This document shows, piece after piece, positions 62,235 to 64,000 of a DNA stretch of 64,000 nucleotides (its first letter is position 1; each line of letters begins with the position of its first letter). The stretch comes from Gemmatimonadota bacterium (lineage in GTDB: Bacteria > Gemmatimonadota > Gemmatimonadetes > Gemmatimonadales > Gemmatimonadaceae). The stretch is from contig JADJNZ010000004.1 of NCBI GenBank assembly GCA_016714015.1, positions 496,001 to 560,000 on the forward strand. The letters are read 5' to 3'. Position numbers and translations under genes: made by a program. The notes beneath the pieces are model-generated. The model worked only from the letters and a program-made list of their open reading frames with translations. It ran no database searches and had not been told where the DNA came from.

Positions 62235-62684
62235 ATGACACGCGCCGAGGCGGCGCGGTGGCGCGCCGCCCAGTCGGGCGCGGTCGTCTTCACGAACGGC
62301 GTCTTCGACCTCCTGCACCCCGGCCACATCGACGTGCTCACGGGCGCGCGCGCGCAGGGCGATCTCCTCATCGTCGGCGTCAACAGCGATGCGTCCGTGC
62401 GGCGACTCGGGAAGGGGCCGGAGCGTCCGGTGCGGTCGGAAGCCGAACGCGCGTACGTGCTCGCCGGGCTCGCCGCCGTCGATGCCGTGGTCGTGTTCGA
62501 CGAGGACACCCCGCTCGAACTCGTGCGTGCGCTCGAGCCCGACGTCATCGTCAAGGGCGGTGACTATGCGCCCGAGAGCGTCGTCGGCGCCGACCTGGTC
62601 CGGGCGCGCGGCGGCCGCGTCGTCATCATCCCGCTCACCCCGGGACAGTCCACCACCTCGATCATCCACCGACTCCGTGCCTGA
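62235..62684 (+). CDS. D-glycero-beta-D-manno-heptose 1-phosphate adenylyltransferase (HldE C-terminal domain)
   Basis: A 149-residue stand-alone nucleotidyltransferase making ADP-heptose for the LPS core. TNGVFDLLHPGHIDVL with the HxGH motif H28-P-G-H31 and PLTPGQSTTSIIHRL are the HldE/RfaE domain II markers. The kinase domain usually fused to it is absent, so it must be elsewhere or not needed. GTG 62232 or ATG 62235 may be used. It overlaps rph by 8 nt. Confidence 0.92.
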   Translation: MTRAEAARWRAAQSGAVVFTNGVFDLLHPGHIDVLTGARAQGDLLIVGVNSDASVRRLGKGPERPVRSEAERAYVLAGLAAVDAVVVFDEDTPLELVRALEPDVIVKGGDYAPESVVGADLVRARGGRVVIIPLTPGQSTTSIIHRLRA

Positions 62685-63405
62685 GACTCTCGTACGTCCC
62701 GGCGGCCGTGCGCCGCATGCGCTCCGCCCCATCTCGCTGCAGCGCGGCGCCGTGCCCAACGCCGAGGGCTCCTGTCTCGTCGCCTTCGGCAGCACCCGCG
62801 TGCTCTGCGCCGTCAGCGTCGAGGATGGCGTACCCGGCTGGAAGAAGGGGAAGGGCGAGGGCTGGCTGACCGCCGAGTACTCGATGCTGCCGCGGGCGAC
62901 GCACACGCGCTCTCCGCGAGAGCGCGGCCAGGTCGGCGGACGCACGCACGAGATCCAGCGACTGATCGGCCGGAGCGTCCGCGCGATGCTGGATGACTTC
63001 AAGTTCGGCGAGTTCACGCTCAAGGTCGATTGTGATGTGCTGCAGGCGGATGGCGGCACGCGCACCGCGGCCATCACCGGCGCCGCGGTCGCGGTCGTCG
63101 ACGCGTTCGACTGGATGGTGCGCACCGAGCGCATCGCGGCGTCGCCGGTGCGGCGGCTCGTGGCCGCAGTGAGCGTCGGCCTCGTCGACGGCACGCCGAT
63201 CGTGGACCTCGAGTACTCCGAGGACGTGCGCGCCGAGGTCGACGCGAACGTCGTGATGAGCAGCGAGGGGCGGTTCGTCGAGGTGCAGGGGACCGGTGAG
63301 CACGGCACCTTCGCGCGTGGCGACCTCGATCAACTGCTCGATCTCGCGTCCGCAGGCATCCTGGCGCTCGACGGGGCGCAGCGCGCCGCCCTCGGCTTCA
63401 CTTGA
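62677..63405 (+). CDS. rph: Ribonuclease PH
   Basis: A 242-residue phosphorolytic 3'-5' exoribonuclease trimming tRNA 3' ends. Arg-rich start, VEDGVPGWKKGKGEGWLTAEYSMLPRAT (core GWLTAEYSMLPRAT), then DCDVLQADGGTRTAAITGA and the catalytic-region GTGEHGTFARGDLDQLL. Length is normal. rdgB follows at once. Confidence 0.95.
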   Translation: MPETLVRPGGRAPHALRPISLQRGAVPNAEGSCLVAFGSTRVLCAVSVEDGVPGWKKGKGEGWLTAEYSMLPRATHTRSPRERGQVGGRTHEIQRLIGRSVRAMLDDFKFGEFTLKVDCDVLQADGGTRTAAITGAAVAVVDAFDWMVRTERIAASPVRRLVAAVSVGLVDGTPIVDLEYSEDVRAEVDANVVMSSEGRFVEVQGTGEHGTFARGDLDQLLDLASAGILALDGAQRAALGFT

Positions 63406-63407
63406 CC

Positions 63408-64000
63408 GTGACGCCGCGCGTGTGGGCGCGCGTGGTGCTCGCGACGCGCAATCCAGGGAAGGCACGCGAGCTGCACGCGCTCTTCGCCTCCATCGGCGTG
63501 ACGCTCGAGGACCTCGACGCGGCCGGTCTCGGCGCCGTGGACGCGGCCGGTCTCGGCGCCGTGGACGCGGCCGAGGAGACGCTCGAGTCGTATCCGACCT
63601 TCGAGGAGAATGCGCGCGCCAAGGCGCGGTGGTTCGCCGCGCGACTGCCCGGGTGCCTCGTCATCGCCGATGACTCTGGGCTCGAGGTCGATGCGCTGGG
63701 CGGTGCCCCCGGCGTACACAGCAAACGGTGGTCGGGTAGCACGGTCGCGGGAGCGGCCCTCGAGGCGGCGAACAACGTCGCGCTGCAGCGCGCGCTGGAG
63801 GGGAAGGCGACGCGCAGTGCGCGTTACGTGTCGGTGGTCGTCGCGACGGACGGGACGCGGGAGTATGTCGCGCGCGGCGAGTGCCGGGGGCGCATCCTCG
63901 ACGCGGCCGAGGGGACGAACGGATTCGGCTACGATCCGTTCTTCTTCAGCGATGACCTCGGCGAATCGTTCGGCGCCGCATCGCGCGAGGAGAAATCGGC
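63408..64000 (+). CDS. rdgB: XTP/dITP diphosphatase RdgB/HAM1, 3' end outside window
   Basis: About 197 residues are visible, to the right edge. The enzyme cleaves dITP, XTP and dXTP to keep them out of DNA. VVLATRNPGKARELHALF, IADDSGLEVDALGGAPGVHS (core ADDSGLEVDAL) and NGFGYDPFF are the family motifs. A near-perfect tandem repeat at 63516-63572 adds eight residues (DAAGLGAV) before the conserved EENARAKA. TTG 63402, overlapping the rph stop, is an alternative start. Typical rph-rdgB pairing. Confidence 0.94.
   Translation, partial: MTPRVWARVVLATRNPGKARELHALFASIGVTLEDLDAAGLGAVDAAGLGAVDAAEETLESYPTFEENARAKARWFAARLPGCLVIADDSGLEVDALGGAPGVHSKRWSGSTVAGAALEAANNVALQRALEGKATRSARYVSVVVATDGTREYVARGECRGRILDAAEGTNGFGYDPFFFSDDLGESFGAASREEKS
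63516..63572 (+). repeat. 24-bp tandem repeat inside rdgB
   Basis: Two exact copies of a 24-bp unit (63516-63539 and 63540-63563) and the first 9 bp of a third. It keeps the reading frame and encodes a repeated DAAGLGAV. One copy would give the usual family length. Confidence 0.9.

Overview
The window is a very GC-rich bacterial chromosome segment. It has no insertion sequences, prophage genes, integrases or CRISPR arrays, and genes are packed with 1-30 nt overlaps and many GTG or TTG starts. Three features indicate a diderm with lipopolysaccharide: LpxH, an LptE-like lipoprotein and a heptose-1-phosphate adenylyltransferase domain. Bacillithiol synthesis (BshA), the alternative GlmU-like enzyme, fused Bat proteins, a MurA with Asp in place of the catalytic Cys and a selenocysteine system fit Gemmatimonadota best. 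That assignment is inference from gene content; no rRNA is present to prove it.

Layout. 1-4.1 kb: the 3' end of clpB, an amidohydrolase-like lipoprotein, tadA and an exported methyltransferase-like protein. 4.1-4.45 kb: two tRNA-Ser genes behind a consensus promoter and closed by a 13-bp hairpin. 4.8-8.8 kb: pyrR-pyrB-pyrC plus a coiled-coil/zinc-ribbon protein. 8.9-25.2 kb: rpsT diverges from a long plus-strand run that starts with scpA-scpB-rluB. The run continues with a MoxR/DUF58/Bat stress-tolerance cluster, mutL-miaA-bshA, and then uppP-birA-coaX. 25.2-28.9 kb: an ankyrin protein, then groES-groEL behind a CIRCE operator. 29-35.2 kb, minus strand: carbonic anhydrase with a SulP transporter, then a Roadblock/receiver/ManC/GlmU-like/metallo-hydrolase operon. 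35.3-39.5 kb: a lipoprotein, serS and a PcrA/UvrD helicase. 39.5-43 kb: a phospholipase-C-like zinc protein and a DUF948-like protein on the minus strand, then murA-pgeF on the plus strand. 43-50.4 kb: the classical rimP-nusA-L7Ae-infB-rbfA-truB-ribF operon. 50.4-57.2 kb: secD-secF-tatD, then fhs-ridA-selD-selC. 57.2-64 kb: two exported proteins, lpxH, then ybgC-lptE-(membrane protein)-hldE'-rph-rdgB, which runs off the end.

The most notable locus is at 56.0-57.2 kb. selD is itself a selenoprotein gene with an in-frame UGA at codon 18, followed at the right distance by a SECIS-like hairpin. The tRNA-Sec (UCA) gene lies 30 nt beyond its stop. The next protein gene has no usual start codon outside that tRNA, so its translation may start inside the tRNA-Sec gene.

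Promoters are easy to see: TTGAC-like -35, 16-18 bp spacer, TANNNT -10. Several -10 boxes lie only 6-9 nt before a start codon, which points to leaderless or nearly leaderless mRNAs. The rimP-nusA leader contains an intrinsic terminator between its own promoter and the first gene, a candidate attenuator.
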